IMG/VR virus record: IMGVR_UViG_3300011445_000053
Location: 1-32,789 of that record
Length of the DNA stretch: 32,789 nucleotides
Strand: one strand, 5' to 3'
From: a virus
This document shows, piece by piece, positions 9,288-18,173 of the stretch; the stretch's first letter is position 1, and the number at the start of each line of letters is the position of its first letter. Under the pieces are notes generated by a model. That model made no database searches. It was not told the DNA's origin and saw only the letters and a program-made list of their open reading frames with translations. The position numbers and the translations under genes are program-made.

Positions 9288-11120
9288 ATGTTATACGGCT
9301 CAACCGAGTTTCGGGATCTCCTGATTGAAATTATCAGGAAGGAATACAGGCATCATAACTATGCGCTCACTGTGAAGTTAGCCAAGGAGATGTCTGTGCA
9401 TGTGTACGGAGAAAGACCGGATAGTCTGCTCTCCCGTGTTCGTCCCGGAGAGGACGCAGATATCATGCAGTACCGACTCGATAACTTTGAGCCAACCACC
9501 AAAGCGCCCTGTGGTAAGGCGCTTAAGATCGTATCCAAGATCTTCAATCCTAACCTGTACTCTATCATCTGGCCCAAGGATAATCCTGTAGCCGAGGAGT
9601 TGCGTATCTACACCACGTATTATTTTCCGGTGTATAATTCGCTGATGGTGTATAACAAGGATGTTACGCTGAAGAAAATGATCGCGGATGCCAACGCTGT
9701 GATGGCCGTCAAGCCACAGCGTATCCCACAGAATGATGCCGAGAAAGTCAAGCCGATCGTTACCATCTACTGTTCAGAGGATATCTGGAACTATGATCTT
9801 GATCATTACCTGTTCCACATATCGGAAGAAAAGCTAAATGGAGATACCATTCATACCTTTGAGTATTATGACTTCACACAGTTCATCCGGTTCCAAACCT
9901 CTTCGCCTAACTATCCCGACCTCAAGATCACCGTTATCGAGTCCTACCAGCACAGCTTTAAGGATGAACGGGGGGAACAAGAAATTCCATGTTGGAAGTT
10001 ACGTGGTAATACATTAACAGTCACAGACGGCGACCCTGTATACGAGTCCTTCTTTGCTGATGCCCAGCCGCACTGGAATCTTTCGCTCATCCATGAAAGC
10101 GATGTTCTCGGTTCGTTCGTAAAACACATGAACCCTCAGCGCTACATTATCGGGGAAGAATGTCAGAACAAAAAAGAAGTCGATGGCATCATGCTGCGTT
10201 GTCACAACGGTACGCTTAGAGGCGGCAGCAAGGATGGTAGAGGACTCTCCATGCAGTGCGACATGTGCGGCGGTACGGGCAAGGTAGCTTCCTCTCCGTA
10301 CGAGGATATGATCATGCTGCGCCACAAGCTCGATGAGATGACCAACCTGACCATGGATCCTGTAGGCTATGTCCACGTACCCGTGGATGCTACCCGGATG
10401 CTGGCCGATCGGGCTGACATTATGGTACAGCGGGGTAATGCAGCGATCAACATGCTGATCGAAGATTATGTCGGCGCTAATCAATCGGGTGTAGCCAAGA
10501 TCTATGATCGCTCCGCACAAAGCGATACGATCTATGATATCGGTATGGCGATGTATGATGTTCACTTCCAGAATCAATACTACTTCATCAACAAGTACAT
10601 GAATGAAGTAGCGGATAGGTCGGCGGGTAAAGCAACGGATGAGAACCTACCACAGGTTAACAAGCCGACACGCTTCAATGTTGAAACCATGGCAGAGTTA
10701 GTTAACTCATTCCGTGAAGGTGTAGCTGCCGGACTCGATCGTAACTTCATGCAAGTAAAACAGATCGAGATCCTCTCGAAAGACCTGGATACCAACCCTG
10801 ATCTGAAGAAGTACTACGTGACTATTGTGAACCTTGATCCCCTGTTTGGTATGACACAGGTAGACATTGATGCCAACCTGGCCAAGACCTTAATCAAGAA
10901 GGAAGACGCTGTGATCCACGCTAATCTGAAGCCCTTCGTAGATCGGGCGGTAGCGGAGAACAAGGGATTTTTGGATTTTGACCAGACGGTGAAGATGGAT
11001 ATCTTGCGCAAATACGCCCAGGAATTGATCAAAACGGAAAAGCCGATGATCGATCCAATGGCCATACCGCCGGATGACACCACAGGAACTAGCTCTACTG
11101 ATCGAGACACTGATACTTGA
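9288..11120 (+). CDS. Portal protein, 610 aa
   Basis: Forms the dodecameric vertex ring through which DNA is packaged. Length, the helical C-terminal third and its place directly before a MuF-like gene and upstream of scaffold and major capsid support the call. The region around residues 360-430 (DPVGYVHVPVDATRM, then a long helix) fits the wing-to-stem part of portal proteins. An unusual insert at about 290-330 carries four cysteines (C292, C305, C324, C327), the last two in a CDMCGGTG motif like a DnaJ zinc repeat. The acidic Asp/Thr-rich C-terminus overlaps the next gene by 47 bases. The start immediately follows the previous stop. Confidence 0.8.
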   Translation: MLYGSTEFRDLLIEIIRKEYRHHNYALTVKLAKEMSVHVYGERPDSLLSRVRPGEDADIMQYRLDNFEPTTKAPCGKALKIVSKIFNPNLYSIIWPKDNPVAEELRIYTTYYFPVYNSLMVYNKDVTLKKMIADANAVMAVKPQRIPQNDAEKVKPIVTIYCSEDIWNYDLDHYLFHISEEKLNGDTIHTFEYYDFTQFIRFQTSSPNYPDLKITVIESYQHSFKDERGEQEIPCWKLRGNTLTVTDGDPVYESFFADAQPHWNLSLIHESDVLGSFVKHMNPQRYIIGEECQNKKEVDGIMLRCHNGTLRGGSKDGRGLSMQCDMCGGTGKVASSPYEDMIMLRHKLDEMTNLTMDPVGYVHVPVDATRMLADRADIMVQRGNAAINMLIEDYVGANQSGVAKIYDRSAQSDTIYDIGMAMYDVHFQNQYYFINKYMNEVADRSAGKATDENLPQVNKPTRFNVETMAELVNSFREGVAAGLDRNFMQVKQIEILSKDLDTNPDLKKYYVTIVNLDPLFGMTQVDIDANLAKTLIKKEDAVIHANLKPFVDRAVAENKGFLDFDQTVKMDILRKYAQELIKTEKPMIDPMAIPPDDTTGTSSTDRDTDT

Positions 11121-11925
11121 CGCTGATGCCAGGTATGCCAAGACCTTACAACGCTTTCAGAATGTCCTTTACGATGAGCTTGCGCTCATCCTGAAAGACC
11201 TTGATCTCACTAATGGTTATATCCAGCAAACCACTGCCAACCGGCGTATCTTAACCGAGGCTTATAATGCTATCGATACGGCATACACCTCCCCTACCTA
11301 TTCGCTTGCTGTTAGCAATTACGTGGCGATTGTTCCCAAAATCGATGCGGCGAATATTGCATACTTCACCTCGCTTGAATCGGGTTTTGCGCCGAAGAAA
11401 GTATATCTGAAGTCTATCCAGAAGGAACTCATTACTACGGTTAATCAGTACGTGATGCAGGACGGATTACAGTCTCAGGTGATCCAGCCGCTTAATCAAA
11501 TCTTAAATCAGAACATCAATGCCGGAGGATCTTACTCAGGCTTCATTGATCAGGTACGTACCTATGTGAGGGGATCCTCTGAAGTGGAATCCAAGGCTAT
11601 GCAGTACACCAGGACGTTCGTCAAAGACACGCTGTTCACATATTCCAGAACGTATCAGCAGGCCGTAAGCGCTGATCTGGGGTTGACGTATTACTACTAT
11701 TCAGGATCGTTGATGGATACCTCCAGGCCATTCTGTGTAGAACGATTCGATCAATACTATTCCAAGAAAGAAATTGAATCATGGGCTGGACTTGAATGGA
11801 AAGGGAAGAAACAAGGTACAACGGAGAGTTCCATATTTCATTTTGCGGGAGGGTGGAATTGTGGGCATCAGATTATTCCTGTGTCCGAATTGATAGTACC
11901 CAAGGAGGTTAAGGATAGACAATAA
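11074..11925 (+). CDS. MuF-like minor head / head morphogenesis protein, 283 aa
   Basis: Minor head proteins of the SPP1 gp7/MuF class bind the portal and enter the capsid in small copy numbers. The first 200 residues are helical. The C-terminal 80 residues carry the MuF-like pattern: DTSRPFCVERFDQYYSKKE, then GGWNCGHQIIPVSE, where the N-C-G/R-H and P-V-S elements are characteristic. The gene starts inside the last 47 bases of the portal gene, as is typical for this pair. No toxin domain is fused at the C-terminus. Confidence 0.75.
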   Translation: MTPQELALLIETLILDADARYAKTLQRFQNVLYDELALILKDLDLTNGYIQQTTANRRILTEAYNAIDTAYTSPTYSLAVSNYVAIVPKIDAANIAYFTSLESGFAPKKVYLKSIQKELITTVNQYVMQDGLQSQVIQPLNQILNQNINAGGSYSGFIDQVRTYVRGSSEVESKAMQYTRTFVKDTLFTYSRTYQQAVSADLGLTYYYYSGSLMDTSRPFCVERFDQYYSKKEIESWAGLEWKGKKQGTTESSIFHFAGGWNCGHQIIPVSELIVPKEVKDRQ

Positions 11926-12122
11926 GAAAGGGAATCCGATCGCCTACCAGATTCCCTGTCTACCAGAGAATTTTAGAATTTATGAAGAAGTAAAGATAAT
12001 TAAAAAGGCCAGCTATTGTGAGAATAACCGACCTTCCATGTTCTTAGTAGTTTACCACTCGGGGCAACACTCACTCCTACTACAAATGTAATTTACTATA
12101 TTTATCACAAAATCAATTCATT
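11926..12122 (+). other. 197-base gap between the portal/MuF and capsid gene groups
   Basis: This is the longest stretch without a gene in the structural half. A 7-bp inverted repeat, GGGAATC/GATTCCC with a 13-base loop, spans 11930-11956 just after the MuF stop. It lacks a U run, so it is at best a weak or processing hairpin. The remainder is AT-rich toward the next start and probably holds the promoter or leader for the scaffold-capsid genes, but I find no confident Bacteroidota-type promoter match. No open frame of useful length is present. Confidence 0.4.
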
Positions 12123-12524
12123 ATGTATGCTAAAGTAAAGGATCGCAGGACTGGGGTGCTTAAAACCGTGATGGCCAAGGCGTATCAATTAATCCCACAC
12201 CGCTATGATTTGTTAGGTTACATAGACGAGGATGGTAATCCTGTCGAAGTAGCTGCTCCCACTCCCCATGTAAAAAAAAGTCTAGCAAGGGCTGTCGCTC
12301 CTGCGGCGGCTAAGGCCAAGCTCACCCGTGAAGATCTTGAGCGCATGAATGCAGAGGCGATGGAGAGAGCTAAGAAGAATAAGGCAGAACTCGATTCGCT
12401 TAGAGTACCAGAGGGTTTTGGATTGAATCCTGATATACTCGATGAGGTTGATAAGCAGATTGCTGCTATCCCACCTAGGCCATCCGCTACTAAAGTCAAA
12501 TCCGTAAAAACATTTAAAAAATGA
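12123..12524 (+). CDS. Hypothetical head-region protein, 133 aa
   Basis: A small basic protein. Residues 1-45 (KVKDRRTGVLKTVMAKAYQ) look like a small beta-containing domain, residues 48-95 are Ala/Lys-rich helix, and the C-terminus is Pro/Lys-rich. Similar short proteins precede scaffold and capsid genes in Bacteroidota phages, but I do not know a function. It starts after a long AT-rich gap and ends in an ATGA overlap with the scaffold-like gene, so both are probably expressed together with the capsid. Confidence 0.55.
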   Translation: MYAKVKDRRTGVLKTVMAKAYQLIPHRYDLLGYIDEDGNPVEVAAPTPHVKKSLARAVAPAAAKAKLTREDLERMNAEAMERAKKNKAELDSLRVPEGFGLNPDILDEVDKQIAAIPPRPSATKVKSVKTFKK

Positions 12525-13396
12525 AGACCAAAGATTTCTATTCCAAATTGAAAGAACAGGGAAAAATAGATTCCCCCGACTTTGATGCATTTATTGAATC
12601 GCTGCAGGACAGTGACGTACCCGATGCAGTGGTGAAAGCGATTGAAGATAACTTCCTTACTCGCGAACGAGCGATGTCCGATCGCCAGGTCAGCATGGAC
12701 ATCTGGGGCAAGGCACTAGTGCCTGTCGATAAAGAGATTGATCGTATTACCACCTTCATTGAATCGCTCGACAAAGGACTGGCCAATGATATTCGCTGGA
12801 TGGTAAAGGATCTTGGACCAGATAAGAGAGTACCAGATACCTTCAAACAACTGGGAAAGATTTCTCAATCATTACCGAAGATACTGGAGAAAGTTAAGGC
12901 TGCACCAGTGGATGATGAAGCTACCAAGAAGAAGTTAGCCGATTACGAGCGTAACATACAAGAGTTAACCGGCAAGTTTACCGAAGCAGAGAAAGCATAC
13001 AATACCCAACTGGAGCAACAGAAACTAGAATCAGAGAAGTATCTCAATGACTACAAGATAGATACTCAGTTGCAAAGCATGGGAAATAAGTTTACTTTAG
13101 CAGAAGCTTACGAAAAGAACCGCGAGGATTTTACGCAAGTGTTCCTGTCCAAAATTAAGTCAGACAATGACTTGAGACTTGGAGATAAAAATGAGATTCA
13201 GGTCTACGATCGCGAGTCTGGAAAACCGAAGTTTAACGGTAACTCTCCAGTTACTATTACTTCATTGCTGGAAGAAAAGTTTAAGCCCTTCCTGAAACAA
13301 TCAGGACAAGCCGCAGCTCCAACCCAGGAAAGTAATCATCGTCCACCTGAACGCAAAGAAGGCCATCGCGCCGGATCCCGTACAACGGTGGAGTAA
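12521..13396 (+). CDS. Probable capsid scaffolding protein, 291 aa
   Basis: Scaffolding proteins guide procapsid assembly and leave or are cleaved before packaging. This one is highly charged, helical, and placed immediately before the major capsid gene. Residues about 135-190 form a coiled coil rich in Glu, Lys and Gln (KKKLADYERNIQELTGKFTE). The C-terminal 30 residues are disordered and basic (PPERKEGHRAGSR), as expected for a capsid-binding tail. No protease motif is seen. The start overlaps the previous stop as ATGA. Confidence 0.65.
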   Translation: MKTKDFYSKLKEQGKIDSPDFDAFIESLQDSDVPDAVVKAIEDNFLTRERAMSDRQVSMDIWGKALVPVDKEIDRITTFIESLDKGLANDIRWMVKDLGPDKRVPDTFKQLGKISQSLPKILEKVKAAPVDDEATKKKLADYERNIQELTGKFTEAEKAYNTQLEQQKLESEKYLNDYKIDTQLQSMGNKFTLAEAYEKNREDFTQVFLSKIKSDNDLRLGDKNEIQVYDRESGKPKFNGNSPVTITSLLEEKFKPFLKQSGQAAAPTQESNHRPPERKEGHRAGSRTTVE

Positions 13397-13408
13397 CACT
13401 CCTAACAC

Positions 13409-14506
13409 ATGCCATTCAACTTAGACATAGTTGGCGCTTGCGAGAACATTCGTAAGGAAGCCGAAACTATGGCTGGCGAGAACTACGCCTATAATCTCAA
13501 GCGCAAGACTGGCGCTTTGGATTTCATTACTTCCCCCGAGAACGGTGGAGTAGATGCATCATTAATCTCTTACGATCAAGGTAAGAAGATCGCCACGCTG
13601 AAACTGCTCTATGATCAGCGTACCAAACCCTGTCAGATCTCCACCAACTGTGCGCAGAATGTCTGCGATGAAGGCGCTTCTCCGCTTCGTAAGCAAGCCC
13701 TTATCGAGATCTCAGGGTGTATTAAGACGCCTGTACGTGCATACAATAACGATGACATGGTAGCGCTGTGCAAAGACACTGGCGCATTCATGCGTGATCG
13801 TGGTGTTCACGACATCATCGCTGCCCATCAGAAACTCGATGAGCTTATTCTCGCTGAGATGGATAACCAGATCGGTGTCAACTATGAGTTTGATGGTACT
13901 ACCACAGCTGCAGGAGCGTATAAGTCAATCCAATTGACAGTTACTTCGTCTTCCCAGAAAGTACCGCTGCCAGGTAACTTCGCTGAGGTTGTCCTGGACT
14001 ACGAGAACAACCAGCTTAATGGTACTCCTGCTATCATCGGTCAGGGTATTGTTCAGCAGTTCTATAAACTGCATGACTGGTCCTGCTGTAATGCTACCAC
14101 TCCTTACGGAGAAGAGAACATTGAAGGCGATGCACGGTTCTACTTAGACCAGGCCGCTAACTCGGTACTTGGATCTAACAAGTTCATCATGGCTGCGTAC
14201 AGGATACTTCACCTGTTGACATTCAATGAGAACCGTAACATTATGATCAATGATGAAGCACAGGTTCACACCGTCATCAGAGATCCAATGGGTTATCCAT
14301 TTGATTGGAACCTTGACTTCTATTTCGACAAGTGCGATAAGCAGTGGAAGTCAATGTATTCGCTCACCTGGGGAATGTTCAATGTGTATCAGCCCGATTC
14401 GTTTGCTGCTGCTGGTGAAGATTCATCTCCTGATGTGTCTCCTGATTGCAATGACGATCTCGATGGTATGCTTGGTGTGTTTGGCTACACAGCCACAACC
14501 GCTTGA
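13409..14506 (+). CDS. Major capsid protein, 365 aa
   Basis: The shell protein is placed directly after the scaffold-like gene and before the connector genes, and its size suits a HK97-fold capsid subunit. It has a long N-terminal helix-containing arm, an extended middle, and a C-terminal half with FIMAAYRILHLLTFNENRN and repeated aromatic strands. It is rich in cysteine (for example CQISTNCAQNVCDEG and the WSCCNA segment), which could allow disulfide stabilisation. I infer the capsid role mainly from gene order and sequence type; no single motif proves it. The TGA overlaps the TTG start of the next gene. Confidence 0.75.
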   Translation: MPFNLDIVGACENIRKEAETMAGENYAYNLKRKTGALDFITSPENGGVDASLISYDQGKKIATLKLLYDQRTKPCQISTNCAQNVCDEGASPLRKQALIEISGCIKTPVRAYNNDDMVALCKDTGAFMRDRGVHDIIAAHQKLDELILAEMDNQIGVNYEFDGTTTAAGAYKSIQLTVTSSSQKVPLPGNFAEVVLDYENNQLNGTPAIIGQGIVQQFYKLHDWSCCNATTPYGEENIEGDARFYLDQAANSVLGSNKFIMAAYRILHLLTFNENRNIMINDEAQVHTVIRDPMGYPFDWNLDFYFDKCDKQWKSMYSLTWGMFNVYQPDSFAAAGEDSSPDVSPDCNDDLDGMLGVFGYTATTA

Positions 14507-15450
14507 GTTGCTATAGTGATTATATAACAATTGACAGAAGTATCCCCTCGAGATCAGGCTTATATGCTGTTGATCTCCCGGGGGTCGAACTGTCGATGCT
14601 GGATCTCCTGACAAAAGAGGACCAAGCGGATTATCTTGAGTTCTGGGAGATGATCTATGACAAAGCCTGGCAAGGCTTCGTATCCGATCTCACGCATCAG
14701 CTGCAGGAAAAATTCTTCGTTGATTCAAAGCTAGTTTCACGGGAAACATCTCAGTTCTTAACGGATGTCAATGCTGGAGGATTAGCCGGAGTTACTATAG
14801 AATTTCAATTACCACGCTATGCAAAGATGCATGTGGTATCGATTAATTTATGGAGCGCTCTTGACTATGCATCTCCAGGTATTGAGATCAAGATCTTCGA
14901 TCAGGATGCAGATGGTGATGAACTGTACTCAGAGTTCCATGAGGTGACTGCCGGACTTAATACGATCTTCATCGATACTGATTTTGAGACTGACAAAATT
15001 CTTGTAGTATACGACTCTGACACCTATTCGCTCCGTCAAACCGAGATCAAGCGCTACTATAACACTACGTATAGTGACTATTCCTGTGATACCTGTGCCT
15101 TCGATTGTGGAGGGTACACGGGTCGCATCACCGAGTACAACGGAGGTGGACTTAATGTAAAGTACAATGTGTTCTGTTCGGTGGAGAAGTTCGCCTGTGA
15201 GAACATCAACCTGTTCAAGCAAGCGATATTCTATCGTGTAGGTCTTGAACTCCTATACGAGCGCATGTTCGGTAACCGTATCAATAAGTACATGACCATG
15301 ACGATCGAACGCAAGGATGAGTTACAGCTCTACTTCAACACGGAGTACGAGAAGAACTTAACTCGTTCAGTGCGGAATCAAGGTATGGGTGAAGATCCAT
15401 ACTGCTTTACGTGTAAGGGTATAGTAACAGCAAGAGCAGAATTACCATAA
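14503..15450 (+). CDS. Probable head-tail connector / adaptor protein, 315 aa (TTG start)
   Basis: It begins MSCYSDYITIDRSI followed by SGLYAVDLPGVEL, an N-terminal pattern I associate with the first gene after the capsid gene in Bacteroidota phages. A helical segment comes next (about 30-75), then a beta-sandwich-like middle (residues 85-185) and a Cys-containing C-terminal half (CDTCAFDCGG; CENINLF; CFTCKG). The TTG at 14503 overlaps the capsid stop. A later in-frame ATG would lose the conserved-looking N-terminus, so I prefer the TTG. Role by position: adaptor ring or head completion. Confidence 0.6.
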   Translation: MSCYSDYITIDRSIPSRSGLYAVDLPGVELSMLDLLTKEDQADYLEFWEMIYDKAWQGFVSDLTHQLQEKFFVDSKLVSRETSQFLTDVNAGGLAGVTIEFQLPRYAKMHVVSINLWSALDYASPGIEIKIFDQDADGDELYSEFHEVTAGLNTIFIDTDFETDKILVVYDSDTYSLRQTEIKRYYNTTYSDYSCDTCAFDCGGYTGRITEYNGGGLNVKYNVFCSVEKFACENINLFKQAIFYRVGLELLYERMFGNRINKYMTMTIERKDELQLYFNTEYEKNLTRSVRNQGMGEDPYCFTCKGIVTARAELP

Positions 15451-15480
15451 TGGCAAAGAAGAAAGGCAAACGTTGCGGAT

Positions 15481-15951
15481 GTGGATGAAATCCGCAATAT
15501 ATCTGTCAAGTTAAGTGCAGCACTTAAGTCCGACAGGGCTAAACGTGTTGCAATCAATACGGTATTGGCTGTACACAAGAAACGAATCTTCGACCAGGGA
15601 CTTGACGCTGGCGGTGCTGTCATTGGAACCTATAGCACGGAGCCTATTGATATCCCTCCACGCAAGCAAGCCCGTAATACGGGTAAGCGACATTTCGCCG
15701 GAGGATACGCTGAGTACAAGACCGCGATCGGTAAGAATCCTGGGTACGTGAACCTACAGAATTTCGGCCAGATGATGGCCGATTATGGTTTGATAGTCAA
15801 TGGACAGGATTACGGTTTAGGCTATAACAATTCCCACAACTACGACAAGTCCATCTGGCTGCAGGATAAGTACAAGAAGGAAATATTCCATCATAGCCAA
15901 TCAGAAATTGATCTGTTGATGAACGTGTTAATGTTCGAACTTAATAAGTAA
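15481..15951 (+). CDS. Tail completion / neck protein (gp10-like), 156 aa (GTG start)
   Basis: The sequence has features of virion morphogenesis proteins that join head and tail: an N-terminal helix, then RIFDQGLDAGGAVIGTYS, then a basic stretch and HFAGGYAEYKTAIGKNPGYVN, and a C-terminal EIFHHSQSEI. The frame is open from 15451 with no ATG, so the first usable start is GTG 15481. A 12-codon ATG frame (15450-15488, MAKKKGKRCGCG) overlaps this start in another phase and looks like a natural N-terminus, which is odd. It ends in an overlap with the next gene. Confidence 0.65.
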   Translation: MDEIRNISVKLSAALKSDRAKRVAINTVLAVHKKRIFDQGLDAGGAVIGTYSTEPIDIPPRKQARNTGKRHFAGGYAEYKTAIGKNPGYVNLQNFGQMMADYGLIVNGQDYGLGYNNSHNYDKSIWLQDKYKKEIFHHSQSEIDLLMNVLMFELNK

Positions 15952-16586
15952 TGCCTGGGATCATAGACACCATATCGCTTTCGATGGAGGACTGGGTGCT
16001 AGACTACTTCGGTGACGTATCCGCTGACATGCACTTCAAGAATTGGGGGTTTGTCGAGCTTGCCTATCGTGGATCGAAAGGTAAGACAGGCAATACTTCT
16101 CAACAGCCCATACCAGTTACCATCAACGGTACAGGGCAGCGTGACCAGGTATCGCTGGATGACCGCTACGATTATATGCACTGGATCCGATGGCCAGAAC
16201 CGCTGACATCCGTTGATTCAGAGGAAGACAGCTGGGGATTGAGAGCAGGGAAACGAATGCATTTACCCTTGCGTATTGTGGTGGCTACTAAAGTCGGTGT
16301 GGGAGAGAATTTTATTCTAGAGCTTGTTAATGGACTACCCGAGAACGTGGTCGTGCCAGGGTTCGACTTTGTGTTCCTGAATTCTGATTACTCCATTGAT
16401 CCCGATCACGAAGAGATCTATCGTACTGAACTGGGCAACACGGTGTACGAACAACACCGTTTCGATTGGAATTTATACGTGATTAACCTGTCGGTGGAAT
16501 TTGTACAGGGACTACTATGTATTGAAGGATCACCCGATGTACAGGGTAAGATATTTGACGAGACATTTGATTCAACTTTTGAATAA
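15951..16586 (+). CDS. Probable tail terminator or connector protein, 211 aa
   Basis: Follows the gp10-like gene, the usual place of the tail terminator. The protein is mixed alpha/beta with a central MHLPLRIVVATKVGVGENF strand region and a C-terminal half containing VVPGFDFVFLNSDYSIDPDH and HRFDWNLYVINLSVEFVQG. I associate this pattern with structural proteins of Bacteroidota siphoviruses. No enzymatic motif. Starts and ends in overlaps (stop TAATG with the fibre gene). Confidence 0.5.
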   Translation: MPGIIDTISLSMEDWVLDYFGDVSADMHFKNWGFVELAYRGSKGKTGNTSQQPIPVTINGTGQRDQVSLDDRYDYMHWIRWPEPLTSVDSEEDSWGLRAGKRMHLPLRIVVATKVGVGENFILELVNGLPENVVVPGFDFVFLNSDYSIDPDHEEIYRTELGNTVYEQHRFDWNLYVINLSVEFVQGLLCIEGSPDVQGKIFDETFDSTFE

Positions 16587-17446
16587 TGGAATATAGCGAC
16601 TACGTTGAAACTAGATCAGATGCCTCTACTCCTACAGGAGCTGAGTTAGTTGCTGTGAGTCAGGGAGGCACGGCTAAGAAGATGACCGCTTCGCAGATAG
16701 CTAACCTGGCAAGTGTGGCAGCGTGGAACACGACAACAGCAGGAACAGTACAACGCTCTACACAAGCACAGGCACAGGCAGTCGCCACTCAGGCGGGACT
16801 GGGATCTTCTTCAGGACAGGATGATGCCAGAGCGCCTTCAGAGTTAGGACTGCTCGACATGCTCATTCAACTGTTCAGCACAGCGGTGACCTGGGTAGCG
16901 AAGATGACTTTCACCGCTGCACCAAGATTTAATTCAACAACAGCTTCTCAGTTTCTACGGGTAGATTCCAACAAAGATCTCGAGTCCGTGGCTGCAGCTA
17001 CGCAGGCAGAGATGGTCACGGGTACGAACGACACCAAGCCAGCCACTGCCAAAAGCGTTGAAGACAAGCGGAGTATCACGCTGAAGTCGTTCTCCAACTC
17101 AGCGACAGGTTCAAGCACGATAGATTGTTTGAGTTCACAAGAGGTGACGGTATTTTATAATACAACAGTGACAGGGGCAATTACCATTGCACTCAGTAAC
17201 GATTCTAACTTAGAAATATTAAACGTTGTAATTCCAATAACAGGTTCTGGCATAGGGATTACAACACCAAGTACTACCAGAATGTCGCGGTATACAGAGG
17301 TGAGTGCTGGAGATGGGTGGTATCAATCGACAAAAATTTTACAGGTATCAAGTGTTGGAACGGCTGATACGCATGAGCTTTCTTTTAAGAGAGTATCAGC
17401 AGGACCTACATTCAATTTACAATATGACGGACCTTTTAGAGCATGA
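16586..17446 (+). CDS. Tail fibre protein, 286 aa
   Basis: The N-terminus (YSDYVETRSDASTPTGAELV, then VSQGGTAKKMTASQIANLA) is a typical fibre attachment sequence. Residues about 50-70 are Ala/Gln/Thr-rich, and TGTNDTKPATAKSVEDKRS (about 144-162) matches the short repeat common in trimeric phage fibres. The C-terminal third is beta-rich and probably globular. Coupled on both sides. Likely part of the adsorption apparatus. Which receptor it recognises cannot be read from the sequence. Confidence 0.7.
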   Translation: MEYSDYVETRSDASTPTGAELVAVSQGGTAKKMTASQIANLASVAAWNTTTAGTVQRSTQAQAQAVATQAGLGSSSGQDDARAPSELGLLDMLIQLFSTAVTWVAKMTFTAAPRFNSTTASQFLRVDSNKDLESVAAATQAEMVTGTNDTKPATAKSVEDKRSITLKSFSNSATGSSTIDCLSSQEVTVFYNTTVTGAITIALSNDSNLEILNVVIPITGSGIGITTPSTTRMSRYTEVSAGDGWYQSTKILQVSSVGTADTHELSFKRVSAGPTFNLQYDGPFRA

Positions 17447-18162
17447 GTTTACTACGTCACCATAACCTATTAGGCGGACCATTTCCGCTACCGTATTTAT
17501 ACACTTATGGAACGGTTCCTGCTGATAATACCTCTAATACTTCTTCCCCAATGACTCCCTATGTCTCTATAGGAAGCATCGGCATGAGACAAGGGGATTT
17601 AGTTCATGTGTCAAACTATGTAGGTGATAGTAATAGCAGAACGTTGACAATAACAGCGGGTGGTCAGACGTGGACCACCACTAAGGAGCGTAATGGTGGT
17701 ATTCCGGAGATATGGACAAGCTGGTGTACGTTTAACGGGACCTGGTCAGCAGACCCAACATTTGCAATCTCAGGTTCAGCGGTAATGAAGTCTACGCAGA
17801 TGTTTATCATCAGACCTCCAAAGGTTAACGCGGTATGGACTGTAGATCAAGGCCCGACATTTAACACTACAGGAGGCGCATCTGTAACACATGTGGTAAC
17901 CGGGGTAACAAACACTATGAATAATAATATCACTATCGCAAGATTAATAACGAATACCACAACGGGTACATATAATGCGCATAGTCCCCTGTCATGGGTG
18001 CAAATTGGGACAGCTAACTTCAGGAACACTGGGCCGAACAATAAGAATGGTATGTATTTTATTTTAAACCAGCGCGTTCCCTCTGCCACAGGTAACTTAA
18101 CGGTGACCACTAATGCGCTGGGTAACGGATTTGGCACAATGCATTCACTTTACTACACTTAA
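17443..18162 (+). CDS. Putative fibre-associated beta-rich protein, 239 aa
   Basis: A Ser/Thr/Asn-rich protein of predicted beta strands with short aromatic motifs (LTITAGGQTWTTT; WTSWCTFNGTW). It has the look of a lectin-like or beta-sandwich head domain. The N-terminus (LLRHHNLLGGPFPLPYLYTYG) is short and apolar without a recognisable signal peptide. The start overlaps the fibre gene stop (ATGA). Function unknown; receptor binding is suggested by context. Confidence 0.55.
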   Translation: MSLLRHHNLLGGPFPLPYLYTYGTVPADNTSNTSSPMTPYVSIGSIGMRQGDLVHVSNYVGDSNSRTLTITAGGQTWTTTKERNGGIPEIWTSWCTFNGTWSADPTFAISGSAVMKSTQMFIIRPPKVNAVWTVDQGPTFNTTGGASVTHVVTGVTNTMNNNITIARLITNTTTGTYNAHSPLSWVQIGTANFRNTGPNNKNGMYFILNQRVPSATGNLTVTTNALGNGFGTMHSLYYT

Positions 18163-18173
18163 AAAAATATAAA

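Noticed and set aside
11930-11956. An intrinsic terminator after the MuF-like gene
   Set aside because: The 7-bp inverted repeat is real, but no U run follows and the loop is long, so a terminator call is not supported.
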